From Cloacimonetes bacterium UBA5456 (GTDB taxonomy: Bacteria > Cloacimonadota > Cloacimonadia > Cloacimonadales > Cloacimonadaceae): 18,307 bases of DNA. The translations under genes and the position numbers were made by a program. Under the pieces are notes generated by a model. The model was given only the letters and a program-made list of their open reading frames with translations, searched no databases and was not told the origin of the DNA. The DNA is taken from NCBI GenBank assembly GCA_002427325.1, contig DIQS01000007.1, positions 13,757 to 32,063 of the forward strand. The letters are read 5' to 3'. How positions within the stretch are numbered: the stretch's first letter is position 1; each line of letters opens with the position of its first letter. Shown one piece after another: positions 1 to 8,644 of this stretch.

Positions 1-109
1 CATGGGCATGACCACATCATAAGCAGAACATAGGCTGAATGCAGTAAGGAAGGCATAGGGGGAGAATCTTTGCGATAAATATGATATTTTTAAAAAACTG
101 GGCTTATAC

Positions 110-1711
110 TCATCTGAAATAGTTGAAGAATATATCTGTAATTGTGTCTAAGATATCTTGTGATTTATCGCCTTCTTTATTGGCTTCTAAGAAAACATCG
201 CCCAGTTTAATAAGTCGCTTCTTAATCTCTTCAGGCAAGCTGTAGATATCCATCATCATGGAGTGGTTGATATCATTAGGCTCAAACTTCTTGAGTCCAT
301 TTCCATATTCTCGTCTGTATGAATCCAGCATGTAAATTGATGCATCAGAAATCAGATATGCCACCATCAGGAGCTTATCCTCTTTTGAGGCGTTTCGCAG
401 ATGCACACCATGAAAGCAAGTTAAATTAAGCACTCCGGCTTGATTTAGTATGAATCTTGGAGTTTTGCGATTGAAAACACCAATCCACAAATCTGCCGGC
501 AACTTGTTTTCAAGCCTATACCATGGATTTCTTTTTGAGGTAAGATATCTTTTATCAACATCCATCAAGACGCCATAATCTAAATATTTTTCCGTATTGG
601 TATCTGCGTAACGCTCTCCATCAAAGAGATATACTGTTTTGTTTTCTTCCCTTAGTTTTGCTAAATCTTCCAGCGTAAACACGGATGAACGAACATGAGC
701 AGCTTTTGTGATACATGGCAAAAGGGTTTTGGCTGAAATATCATGTTCTTCGGCTTTTTGTTTGTTAAAAGTAAAATAGTCATTGTGACCTGTGGCAATA
801 CCTCTGCTAACTTGAGCATAAAACGAAAAAGGCACGACTTTTTTAATCTTATTCTCAGGGGCATCATATCTGTAGTATTCAGACCACTTCTTATTCGGGT
901 CTAATTCGCTATTATTAAAATACTTTAGTCCGTCAACTTGCTTTTCCCGTCCTATTATATCAGTAAGCGAGCTTAAGCAGTCAACATTCTCTATGCTCTG
1001 AATACCCACTAAATCCGATGTTCTATCTTTTTGAAGTAAAAGAATTGTGGAAGTAGTCAACACCTTCTCAAATGCCAAGTAATTGCTATCTATCACAAAA
1101 ATATATCTCAGCACGTTCGTATCTAATAAGAACTTCTTGATCGCAACACCATAATCAGAATTTAGGAATTCTGTGGGCACAATAAAACTTGCTCTGCCCC
1201 CTTCTGCAAGATGCACAATAGATTTAATCAAAAACATTACATAAAGATTTGAAGTATATTTAAAAGAATATCCTGTTCTGTTTTCTACTTCACCGATTAC
1301 TCTCTTATTGTCGTAATCGTGAAACTTCAGATATGGCGGATTGCAGATTATGCCGTCATATTCGTTAGACCAATCATAAAAAATGAAATCCCCCTTGCTT
1401 ATCTCTATATTAGCATGTGGCTTAAATATGCCTTTTGCAACTTCATAGATGTGATGATCCAATTCTATCCCCGAAATGTGAATATGTTTTGGATTGCAAG
1501 CATTTAGAATGAATCTTGAAAATATGCCCAACCCAAAGGCAGGTTCAAGAATTCTTTTAGGGCTATTTTGTAATAGCCAAGAAACCATGAAAGCAGCAAT
1601 TTTAGGAGAAGTGAAGAATTGTGCATATTTCTTCCTGTGTTCATTTGATTGCGTTTGTATATATCTGTTTTCAAAGGAAGAATCTGTGATAATACGATTT
1701 TCAACTACCAT
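110..1711 (-). CDS. Type II DNA N6-adenine methyltransferase (gamma-class, partner of AccI-like R-M system)
   Basis: Predicted SAM-dependent N6-adenine DNA methyltransferase of 533 residues. The N-terminus has a motif X-like stretch (KYAQFFTSPKIAAFM, residues 29-43), followed by motif I (LEPAFGLGIF, 55-64), an acidic motif II (GIELD, 81-85) and the catalytic motif IV NPPY (124-127). This X-I-IV order with the target-recognition region C-terminal marks the gamma class. The C-terminal YGNGLKKFEP (469-478) matches the usual end segment of Eco57I/TaqI-like enzymes. The frame is complete, with all motifs present. The ATG at 1711 overlaps the stop of the upstream endonuclease remnant by 7 nt, the usual layout of a co-transcribed R-M pair; no clear Shine-Dalgarno is visible. 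The gene is visibly more AT-rich than the rpo/ribosomal block, suggesting acquisition. Class assignment is firm. The GTMKAC target is inferred only from the neighbouring AccI-family remnant. Confidence 0.9.
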   Translation of the reverse strand: MVVENRIITDSSFENRYIQTQSNEHRKKYAQFFTSPKIAAFMVSWLLQNSPKRILEPAFGLGIFSRFILNACNPKHIHISGIELDHHIYEVAKGIFKPHANIEISKGDFIFYDWSNEYDGIICNPPYLKFHDYDNKRVIGEVENRTGYSFKYTSNLYVMFLIKSIVHLAEGGRASFIVPTEFLNSDYGVAIKKFLLDTNVLRYIFVIDSNYLAFEKVLTTSTILLLQKDRTSDLVGIQSIENVDCLSSLTDIIGREKQVDGLKYFNNSELDPNKKWSEYYRYDAPENKIKKVVPFSFYAQVSRGIATGHNDYFTFNKQKAEEHDISAKTLLPCITKAAHVRSSVFTLEDLAKLREENKTVYLFDGERYADTNTEKYLDYGVLMDVDKRYLTSKRNPWYRLENKLPADLWIGVFNRKTPRFILNQAGVLNLTCFHGVHLRNASKEDKLLMVAYLISDASIYMLDSYRREYGNGLKKFEPNDINHSMMMDIYSLPEEIKKRLIKLGDVFLEANKEGDKSQDILDTITDIFFNYFR

Positions 1712-2800
1712 TTTGCAATACCGAGGAGGGATTTAATAGAATCAATATTCAGTTTAGCACCGCCTTTTTCAAACACGACATAATATAGTAATTGCCCTCT
1801 GGCTAACTCTTTTTTAACACTTGAATGGTCAGGTTCATCCACCTTATGAGCTATTTCACTTGTGCTTCTTGCCCTTATTTTTACGGTTCTCTTGTTCATG
1901 TTTCTCACGTCACCTTCGACATAATAAAGTTCATCCTCCATATCAGGTCTTGTTAAGAGGCTTAAAATGTCTAAGAAAGAAATAGCAAATATCTTATCAA
2001 AAAATACTTGGAAATAATAATGGGGAACACCGAAATAGTTTATCCAACGATGAACAACCTTTAAGTCTTCCACCTTTGGAGTGATGCTCAAAAAAGACCT
2101 CTTTTTTGTGTTATCAAGGTATTTTTTCAATTCTTTTAGTTTATCGTTTAGCTCCCGCAATTCTTCTGTTGCAGTCCAACCCGGCACTCTAAGCGTTATT
2201 ATATCTACTGACTCTTCAGTGATACTATTTAAAACTGGGATATATTTTGCCTTGTTACCCTGATCTAAAAGATGCCTGTATTCACCTAAGATTACATCTT
2301 TTAACTCAATGGCTTTAATGGTATTTTCTCTTATATACTCAGCCATATAATCATCATATTTGTCGATAAGAAACGCACTTGACCGTATTTCTATGCCGGC
2401 TATTGCCTGCTTAACGTAATCACACGTGCTATTTACATTATAGTTGCTAATATCCAAGCCTAACTCTTATTGGAAATCTTCTTTACGAAAGATAAGAATA
2501 TCTGGTCTCTTGCCTATCATTTCAAGTTCGCATCTAAATTCTTCAAAAAACTCTGGGAAGCCGTCATCACCTGCGATAATGTCGTCTGATCTACCATATT
2601 TTTGCAGCAACAAAGCTCTGAGAAGTGTTGTTAATAGCATCGGTTACTATCTTCTCCGCCCAATCCCCTTGAGCCTTATTTGTAATAAAATTTGAAGATG
2701 CTTGTGTTGGCCTTCTGATTTGCCTATCAGGTTCACTAAGGTCAATCAAAGATTTAGGTATTTTGTTAATCAGCTTATTAATCTCATTGATATAGTTCAT
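1705..2800 (-). pseudogene. AccI-family type II restriction endonuclease, broken by a frameshift and an in-frame stop
   Basis: Three consecutive pieces together resemble one AccI-type endonuclease of about 365 residues. Piece 1 (ATG at 2800, preceded by GGAAGGA) contains RRPTQASSNFITNKAQGDWAE, which I recognise as the AccI-family N-terminal signature, and stops at TAG 2593-2591. Dropping one A from the five-A run (T run on the plus strand, 2599-2603) continues the protein as KYGRSDDIIAGDDGF and GKRPDILIFRKEDFQ. That frame then meets TAA at 2469-2467. The same frame resumes after the TAA (an ORF can start at TTG 2457) with AGIEIRSSAFLIDKY and runs 250 residues to TAG at 1705-1707. The PD of KRPD and the E-x-R of GIEIRSS probably form the PD-(D/E)xK-type active site; the two lesions put them in separate ORFs. 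The C-terminal ORF alone lacks the PD segment, so activity is unlikely. A homopolymer sequencing error could explain the frameshift but not the TAA. Confidence 0.82.
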
Positions 2801-2944
2801 TGCGTCCTTCCACTTTGTGTTTTACGTTTTTTTATGCAATTATGTGTCGCAACCTATAATTACAAGCGTTAAATGAATAATAATTTTGTCAACTCATATT
2901 TCGGTTAACTTGATTTGTTTATATAAGGCAAATCTCTCTTGAAA
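2801..2944 (-). promoter_or_regulatory. AT-rich leader and probable promoter region of the R-M locus
   Basis: This gap lies between the terminator of the secreted-protein gene and the ATG at 2800, so the R-M pair needs its own promoter here. A perfect TTGACA hexamer is present on the minus strand (2892-2887), but the best-spaced -10 candidate (ACGCTT, 2869-2864) is poor. An alternative is TTGTAA followed 17 nt later by TAATTG. A good Shine-Dalgarno (GGAAGGA) sits just before the ATG. No controller-protein gene or convincing C-box repeat is visible. The region is inferred to be regulatory from position; the exact promoter is uncertain. Confidence 0.3.
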
Positions 2945-2974
2945 CAAAAGAGGGGCTGTATTATCACAACCCCT
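2945..2974 (-). terminator. Intrinsic terminator of the secreted C25-like gene
   Basis: Read on the minus strand, AGGGGTTGT (2974-2966) pairs with ACAGCCCCT (2959-2951) as a 9-bp stem with one G-U pair and a 6-nt loop, followed by CTTTTG and TTT. It begins 26 nt past the stop of the secreted-protein gene. On the plus strand the same hairpin has one mismatch and is followed by TTTTT, so it may work in both directions, though no plus-strand gene ends here. Confidence 0.8.
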
Positions 2975-2999
2975 TTTTGATTTATATGTTTGTTGAATC

Positions 3000-5900
3000 C
3001 TACTTCATTAAAACCATTTTTCGGGTCTTTTTGAAATCATTTGTTTCCATGCGATAGAAATACATTCCCGATGCTACGGGCTTGTCTTTATCATCGCGTC
3101 CGTTCCAAACGACATTATGGTATCCGGCGTTAAACTCACCGGAGATAAGATTTTTAACGAGCTGACCTTTGGTGTTATAGATTCTGATCGAGGCCTTACC
3201 GGGTTTTGCCAAGGAGAAGTTAATCGTCGTGCTGGGATTGAAGGGGTTGGGATAGTTCGTATCCAAGGCTGTGACGAGCTGTGGGCTCAAGTCGTCTTCA
3301 TTGCTCGGTGGATCAGGGTCAATCATGGTTGGCTCGCCTTCGATGCCATCATAGATCGCGGCAACGTAATATAAGTATTTTCCTTCGATGCTATAAACTT
3401 CGTGATAGACCATATTCAAGGATTCTTGAACGACGTCATAGGGACCGCTGTCAAACTTGCGATATACGCGATAGTTTTGCGGGTTGAGAATAGCTGCTTC
3501 AGGGGCATTCCAGCTCATGTCGAAAACGGTCTTATCCTCAGAAAGAGTGCTACTGAGGTTTGAGACCGGCGGCATATCGATCAGTGTGAAATCTCTGTTA
3601 AGAATCGGCTGTTCGACGGTTATTGCCAGGTTGTGAGAGGTTGAGCTACGATGGAAATCAAGGTTTGCCGTAAGCGAATGAGTTCCATAGGGCAGATATA
3701 TTCTATATGCGCCAAACTCATCCGGGTTACTTGCAAAATTATTTGTTGCAAAGAGTTCCACCTCTGTGGGGCTGACAATAGAGCTGAGAATCACTGTTCC
3801 TTGAATGAATCCTGTCTTTTGATGGACATTGCTAATCGTAAAATCATCAATATACCAACCGCGGCTGTTGTAGTTATCATCCGAACCGAGACGGAAACGG
3901 ATCATAATCTTTTGGTTTGCATAGTTTGAAAGATCAAACAAAGCGTTTGTCCACACTGAGCTTTCCCCTGTCCAGCCAGGCTGGTTGTCGAGTCCGGGTA
4001 TGCTTGTGTTGTCATATCCATCCAGCGGGGTCATGAGTTCCCATGTGAGTCCGTTATCCACGGAAATGCTCACATTCACACCGTCTTGACCGTTATCCAG
4101 CTCATAATAGTGCATAAAGCTAAGCTGGCTATTTTCTTTCAGATAGTATTCCGGAGAGTAGAGGTAATATTGCACGAGGTCATCGTAGTTGCTATTTAGT
4201 CCGGTTGCCCAGAGCTTCGTTCCACTGAAGGGGGTAATACCTTCGGGGACGCCCCATTCCCAACCGGTTTCGCCGATGAATCCACCGTTATTGAGTTCAA
4301 AGTCCTCATAGACTCCTTCGATATTATAAGGAATCGCGAGCGGGATTTCAAGAACATCACCACTGTTATAGCTCAAACTGAGATTCAGGGGCAGGAAAGT
4401 GCCAGAGCCGCTCTCACCGGAAAATTCGAGATCAAAGACCAACTGCATAATGCGATTTGGCATGATTGTGATGTCCGTAATCTCGGGATTGAGTATGCTG
4501 ATATTGGGAACATCCGTGCTGAGGAATGCACTCACATTTCTGGCGATAGCATCACTTTGGTTGCGGATATTCACCACATATTTGATGCTTTCATCGATGC
4601 CTACGACGCCGTTGTAATCGCCGGCATAGTCGTCAATCATCTGAGAATGGAAGCCCAGAGAAGGAGCAACTACTTGGATGCTGAACTGTCTTTCCCATTC
4701 ATCGAGCCCGGTGGAGATGATCAGATTAAAATTGATCAAATAATTGCTGGGGCAGGCTTCTGAGACCTTGAAAAGGAAGGGGGTGCTGTTAACGGAATTA
4801 TCTCCCACACCCAAGGGGTGGTATTCGGAAACATCATTGTATATTGTGACAAAGGGATCGTTGGATACGAGGGTTGCAGAAACGTTTTCCACGCCCATGT
4901 TGCCACTGTTTTTGAGCAAGATTCCGAGTTCCACTTCTTTACCTGGGGTAACGATATCGTCTTCCACGGCGATATATGTTTCCACAATCTCAAGATTTGC
5001 TTCTTCATAGTAGGTAGGGATTGTTGAAATATAGAGGGCAGTCCCATTTTCGAGAGGAGCTGCCGCTGTGGGATAGGTGTTGTTAAAGGTATATTCCAAT
5101 CCGCGGGTTCCGGTGTGGTCTTTGATGCCGATGGTGCAATAGTTTCCATGGCGACCGCCGCTTTGGGAGTCCACGTTGTTGAAGGTCTGATATTGGAACT
5201 TGATTGGTCCATCGCCGAGACTCGTGGCGTGATAGACCTGGTCATAGAGGATTACTTGGAAGGTTTCCACACTTGTTCCATTTTTACCGTTTTTCATGTT
5301 ATACCATTCGATGATGAAGAGCTTGCGTCCACGATCATAGAAGGTATAGACTCCGCTTCCGTTGTGAATTGCAAGGTCATCCCAGAAGGGGGCTATCATA
5401 GGGTTGGGACCCATGGGGCCGGGGAGGCGGAAGTTTCTAAATTCTGCGTTTTCGGTTACACCCAAGCCGATGAAGCCATTTGAGCAAACCGTGATTTGGC
5501 TATATAGTTCGCCATAGAATTTGAATTGGAAAGGAAGGTTTACCACGGCTAATGCTTGTGAACCGACTTGGTCGCCTTCGTTGCTTGAGTTATAGGGGTC
5601 TGTTAAAGTCAGAGCTGTCCCCTGTCCCCCGAGAGGTGTGGCAATCTCAGTCCAGTTATAGCTGGGGCACTCCGGATAGCCTACGTCTGTCACATCATAG
5701 ATCACATATCCATATTCGCAGGGACCGAGCGGATCGTGCTCAGTGGCTTCACCCACGGTGAGCGTGAAATATACCGTCTGTTCAAATCCGTCATCATTAT
5801 AGAGACGCACGCGCAGCGGCATAACCATTCCCGGTAAGGTTTGCGGACGTTGCCAAACCGTGAAATCTGCCATGATGATGGCGGGATCGTTGCCGATGGC

Positions 5901-8438
5901 TGCGGGGATTTCGCCAACTTCATAGCTTCCTTCTATCACGGAAAGGAGATGGTTTTCAGTGTATAGACGAGCATGCACGCCTTCAACGCTGACTTCACTG
6001 ATATTGTTGAGGGCAACCGTGATGACACGCTCTTCGTCGGGATCGAGTGCTCCATTGGGATCACTGATCACGTGTAGATCATTAAAAATGAGTTCTACTG
6101 CTTCTACGGGCATAAATTCGGAGATGTCATATTCGTTATCATCGTCGTCGGTGAGGAGAATATGGAGGCGAACCATGCTGTTGGGCGGGGTTGCGGGATC
6201 GATTTGGATGAGGATGGGCTCGATGTTATCTACGACCACCATGCTGTGGGCATCGGGATAGCTGACTTCGGGATTGAGGATTTCAATGAATGGGCTATCC
6301 GAGACAATGGTGCCGCTGATTCCCGTAACGGTATTATCACCGGTATTTACAAGTCCCAAAGTGAGAGCAATGGTCTCACCGGCAGTGGCGATGCCGTTGC
6401 CGTTTCCGACGGTTCCTTCATCGTTGTCATCGTCAACCAGAACCGTTGCAGGGATAAGAGTTCCGGAGCCATCGATGGTAATATTTATCTGTGTAGGTTT
6501 GCAATCGTGTTTGCTAACCGTCATCGCTGCGTTTCCGGCGATGAGATTTTCGGGAAGCTGGAGAATGAGCAGACCTGCTTCGTCGGTATAACCGCGGGCG
6601 AGAATACCCGTTCCCATAGAAATGGTGACAGCTGCACCTGCAACAGGCTCGTCATCCTGATTGGTCACCAAAACATCCATAAGAGAGAGACCGACGGGGA
6701 TGGTGGTATTTGTTGTGACTGTCAATGCATCGGGAATGCCGACAAATACTTCAACGGTAGGATCACCCATAAGGTTACACCAACCGGAAAACTTATCGAC
6801 GCTTGACGGAGAAGACACTCCAAAAACTTGATGGAGGAAAAGCTTTCCGTGGAGGAGGGCTTCGCCCATGGTGCGCATGCCTTGCCCAAACACTCCTTCA
6901 AAGATACCGCCATGAATGGTGTTGTTAAAGGTTGTTTGGGTGCTGGAGGTTGCCATGCCAATGCACGTGACGGCGCCTTTGGGGCTTGCGTCCGTTCCGA
7001 GGCGGATAAATTGCTCAGACTCGGCAAGACCGTTGAAGTTTCCTGTTCCACAGGTGATCACCACAGCGTGAATCAGCTTTGGCCCATTGTTTATATCACT
7101 TTCAGAAGGCGGAACAAAGTCGATGTATCCCCTAAAACTGTAGAATGCAACACCGTTTGTCATGGCAGGGTTTGCAATGTGGGTGCTGGTGCCATCTGAA
7201 TAGGCTTCGGTAAAGGTATATTCGGGATTCACACTGAGGGCAATTTCCTTGATATATTTATTGATATACATCGTTGAAATGCCGGAAGGTTGCCAGTCCC
7301 CGATGAGCAACATGCGATTCAGCCAGTCTGCGTTGCTGAGGTTAATATTTTTCTCGTAGGTAAATCCTTTGCTGACGAGATTCGAAAACTGTGCGAGGTT
7401 TTCCACAGAGATTCTGCCGATGAAGACATCACCAAGACTGTCCTCGGTGTTCATAAATGAATATGGATAGTCACTCGAGCCGCTCGTAACCGTCCAGCAG
7501 GGGATGGGATAGCTGCCGGTTGTATCTCCGATGAGGATCACAAAATCCGGACGGGTGGCAAGGTTGGTATATCTGCCGCGGATAAAAGTCTGGATTGCGG
7601 TGGTGCTTGTTCCTGCTTGTTGGGTGGAAAAAACATCCACGTCCGCACCTTTCTGTTTTTTCCAAAGAACAAAACCGTTGAGCAAAGCTTGGAATGAAGC
7701 ATCAGTGGAATGTCCATAGATAACGAGATAGCGAGGCGGAGTGTTTGCATGCATGGCATAGCGATATTGATCGTAGTTCAAGATAAAAGAATCATATATC
7801 TTGTCAAAGCTGGGAGAAATGTATTCTACCGGCCCGGGCAATTCATTTACACCGGGTTCCGAGCTGAAATTCAACCGCATACGGATGTTGTTGCGCACGG
7901 TGAGCTCTTGGGTTTCGGCATTATAAGAGAAAGGATTGATCTGCACCGTGATTATGCGCAATTCGCGGAGAATCATAGGGTCGGTATATTGAACTATTTC
8001 CTCGGGATAGTTGATGTTTCCGCTATAATAATCTTGGTTTATAACAAAGGCTTTGGGGGCTTCCATATTGTCTCCCTGCTGAACAGGATAGGCATTATAG
8101 GAAGTTAGAACGCTTTGTGCGGAATCGAGAATTTCAATATTGACCTTGCCTTGGTGCGGAATTGCAACACTGGTGGTAATGAAAGGCAGTTCCGGATATC
8201 CGCTCTTCATCAATGAAGGGGCACCCGGAAGGGCAATTTTGTGGAAGGTTTGGTTTGAGCTGAGTACTTCCTCAACTTCAAAGGTCGGCAATTGGAAATT
8301 AATCTCCATTTTGCTCTGATCCGAACTAAGTATCTCGAAGGTGGAGTTGAATGAACTAAAGCACTCCTGCTCTGCGTCGGTGGCAAAAGCAAGCCCTAAA
8401 AGCAGGCTCACTACCAAAAGCAAACATAGTTTTTTCAT
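3000..8438 (-). CDS. Large secreted gingipain-like (peptidase C25) multidomain surface protein with C-terminal sorting domain
   Basis: 1812 residues. A type I signal peptide (MKK, hydrophobic core, likely cleavage after AFA near residue 19) is followed by a C25-type propeptide (about 60-195) and a C25 module (about 235-570). The presumed nucleophile Cys463 lies in ITCGTGNF, like the gingipain ACVNGDF. At the catalytic His position (gingipain GHG) the sequence is FRGYID, with Tyr438. An Ig-like domain follows (about 570-660), then CARDB-like repeats (about 665-790, 790-895), a nidogen-like region (about 905-1140, with CSNGFIGLG and APFWDDL), two more CARDB-like repeats (about 1148-1372) and a MAM/jelly-roll domain (about 1376-1538, ending WYIDDFTIS). 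A carboxypeptidase-regulatory-like fold (1542-1620), an Fn3 domain (about 1622-1705) and a FlgD/type IX-like tail (1728-1812) complete it. Probably exported and surface-attached, acting on or binding extracellular protein. AGGA precedes the ATG. It is a single-gene unit with its own promoter region and terminator. Domain borders are approximate. Confidence 0.9.
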   Translation of the reverse strand: MKKLCLLLVVSLLLGLAFATDAEQECFSSFNSTFEILSSDQSKMEINFQLPTFEVEEVLSSNQTFHKIALPGAPSLMKSGYPELPFITTSVAIPHQGKVNIEILDSAQSVLTSYNAYPVQQGDNMEAPKAFVINQDYYSGNINYPEEIVQYTDPMILRELRIITVQINPFSYNAETQELTVRNNIRMRLNFSSEPGVNELPGPVEYISPSFDKIYDSFILNYDQYRYAMHANTPPRYLVIYGHSTDASFQALLNGFVLWKKQKGADVDVFSTQQAGTSTTAIQTFIRGRYTNLATRPDFVILIGDTTGSYPIPCWTVTSGSSDYPYSFMNTEDSLGDVFIGRISVENLAQFSNLVSKGFTYEKNINLSNADWLNRMLLIGDWQPSGISTMYINKYIKEIALSVNPEYTFTEAYSDGTSTHIANPAMTNGVAFYSFRGYIDFVPPSESDINNGPKLIHAVVITCGTGNFNGLAESEQFIRLGTDASPKGAVTCIGMATSSTQTTFNNTIHGGIFEGVFGQGMRTMGEALLHGKLFLHQVFGVSSPSSVDKFSGWCNLMGDPTVEVFVGIPDALTVTTNTTIPVGLSLMDVLVTNQDDEPVAGAAVTISMGTGILARGYTDEAGLLILQLPENLIAGNAAMTVSKHDCKPTQINITIDGSGTLIPATVLVDDDNDEGTVGNGNGIATAGETIALTLGLVNTGDNTVTGISGTIVSDSPFIEILNPEVSYPDAHSMVVVDNIEPILIQIDPATPPNSMVRLHILLTDDDDNEYDISEFMPVEAVELIFNDLHVISDPNGALDPDEERVITVALNNISEVSVEGVHARLYTENHLLSVIEGSYEVGEIPAAIGNDPAIIMADFTVWQRPQTLPGMVMPLRVRLYNDDGFEQTVYFTLTVGEATEHDPLGPCEYGYVIYDVTDVGYPECPSYNWTEIATPLGGQGTALTLTDPYNSSNEGDQVGSQALAVVNLPFQFKFYGELYSQITVCSNGFIGLGVTENAEFRNFRLPGPMGPNPMIAPFWDDLAIHNGSGVYTFYDRGRKLFIIEWYNMKNGKNGTSVETFQVILYDQVYHATSLGDGPIKFQYQTFNNVDSQSGGRHGNYCTIGIKDHTGTRGLEYTFNNTYPTAAAPLENGTALYISTIPTYYEEANLEIVETYIAVEDDIVTPGKEVELGILLKNSGNMGVENVSATLVSNDPFVTIYNDVSEYHPLGVGDNSVNSTPFLFKVSEACPSNYLINFNLIISTGLDEWERQFSIQVVAPSLGFHSQMIDDYAGDYNGVVGIDESIKYVVNIRNQSDAIARNVSAFLSTDVPNISILNPEITDITIMPNRIMQLVFDLEFSGESGSGTFLPLNLSLSYNSGDVLEIPLAIPYNIEGVYEDFELNNGGFIGETGWEWGVPEGITPFSGTKLWATGLNSNYDDLVQYYLYSPEYYLKENSQLSFMHYYELDNGQDGVNVSISVDNGLTWELMTPLDGYDNTSIPGLDNQPGWTGESSVWTNALFDLSNYANQKIMIRFRLGSDDNYNSRGWYIDDFTISNVHQKTGFIQGTVILSSIVSPTEVELFATNNFASNPDEFGAYRIYLPYGTHSLTANLDFHRSSTSHNLAITVEQPILNRDFTLIDMPPVSNLSSTLSEDKTVFDMSWNAPEAAILNPQNYRVYRKFDSGPYDVVQESLNMVYHEVYSIEGKYLYYVAAIYDGIEGEPTMIDPDPPSNEDDLSPQLVTALDTNYPNPFNPSTTINFSLAKPGKASIRIYNTKGQLVKNLISGEFNAGYHNVVWNGRDDKDKPVASGMYFYRMETNDFKKTRKMVLMK

Positions 8439-8493
8439 CGGTCATCCTCATATTGGATTGGTTTTCTTAAGTATTATGCAAGTTTCGTTCCGT

Positions 8494-8517
8494 AATATCA
8501 TAATAATACATGATATT
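8494..8517. repeat. Perfect 8-bp inverted repeat, possible operator
   Basis: AATATCAT (8494-8501) and ATGATATT (8510-8517) are exact reverse complements separated by 8 nt. This 24-bp dyad lies in the 206-bp gap upstream of the secreted-protein gene. It is AT-rich and not followed by a U run on either strand, which argues for a protein-binding site rather than a terminator. The rest of the 8439-8644 gap holds no ORF or convincing RNA structure. Confidence 0.5.
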
Positions 8518-8530
8518 GTTGGTTATACAA
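8503..8530 (-). promoter_or_regulatory. Candidate promoter of the secreted C25-like gene
   Basis: On the minus strand TTGTAT (8530-8525) is followed after 16 nt by TATTAT (8508-8503), roughly 60 nt ahead of the ATG at 8438. The -10 hexamer falls in the loop of an inverted repeat, so a protein binding that repeat would cover the promoter. The hexamers are approximate matches in AT-rich DNA and promoter preference in this lineage is unknown to me. Confidence 0.35.
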
Positions 8531-8644
8531 TTAAAAGACTTGAAAGTGTGGTAAATGGCGGCGCTATGCACCTTCAAAGAAAATTCAAAACGATAAGATA
8601 TAAAAGTATTGCTTGCAGCCGTCATAGGCAATTCCTTTTATATT

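Noticed and set aside
1..109. Open minus-strand frame reaching the left edge, ending about SPYAFLTAFSLCSAYDVVMPM
   Set aside because: Only about 36 codons, no start codon placed sensibly and no identifiable family; too short to call a gene. Nothing else is supportable in this stretch.
1705..2457. Stand-alone 250-residue gene starting at TTG 2457
   Set aside because: It is the C-terminal part of the AccI-like protein in frame with the segment upstream of the TAA; no ribosome binding site was seen, so it is better treated as a pseudogene fragment.
2444..2695. Plus-strand ORF over the frameshift region
   Set aside because: The opposite strand of the same interval encodes AccI-family motifs, so the plus ORF is a shadow.
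6162..6806. Plus-strand ORF of 214 codons inside the C25-like gene
   Set aside because: Antisense to repetitive Ig-like coding sequence; Gly/Asp/Asn-rich translation and no ribosome binding site or domain.
8560..8575. Short GC hairpin (minus-strand GGTGC-ATA-GCGCC) downstream of the M50 gene
   Set aside because: Stem of only 5 bp with a wobble and no following U tract, so not supportable as a terminator.
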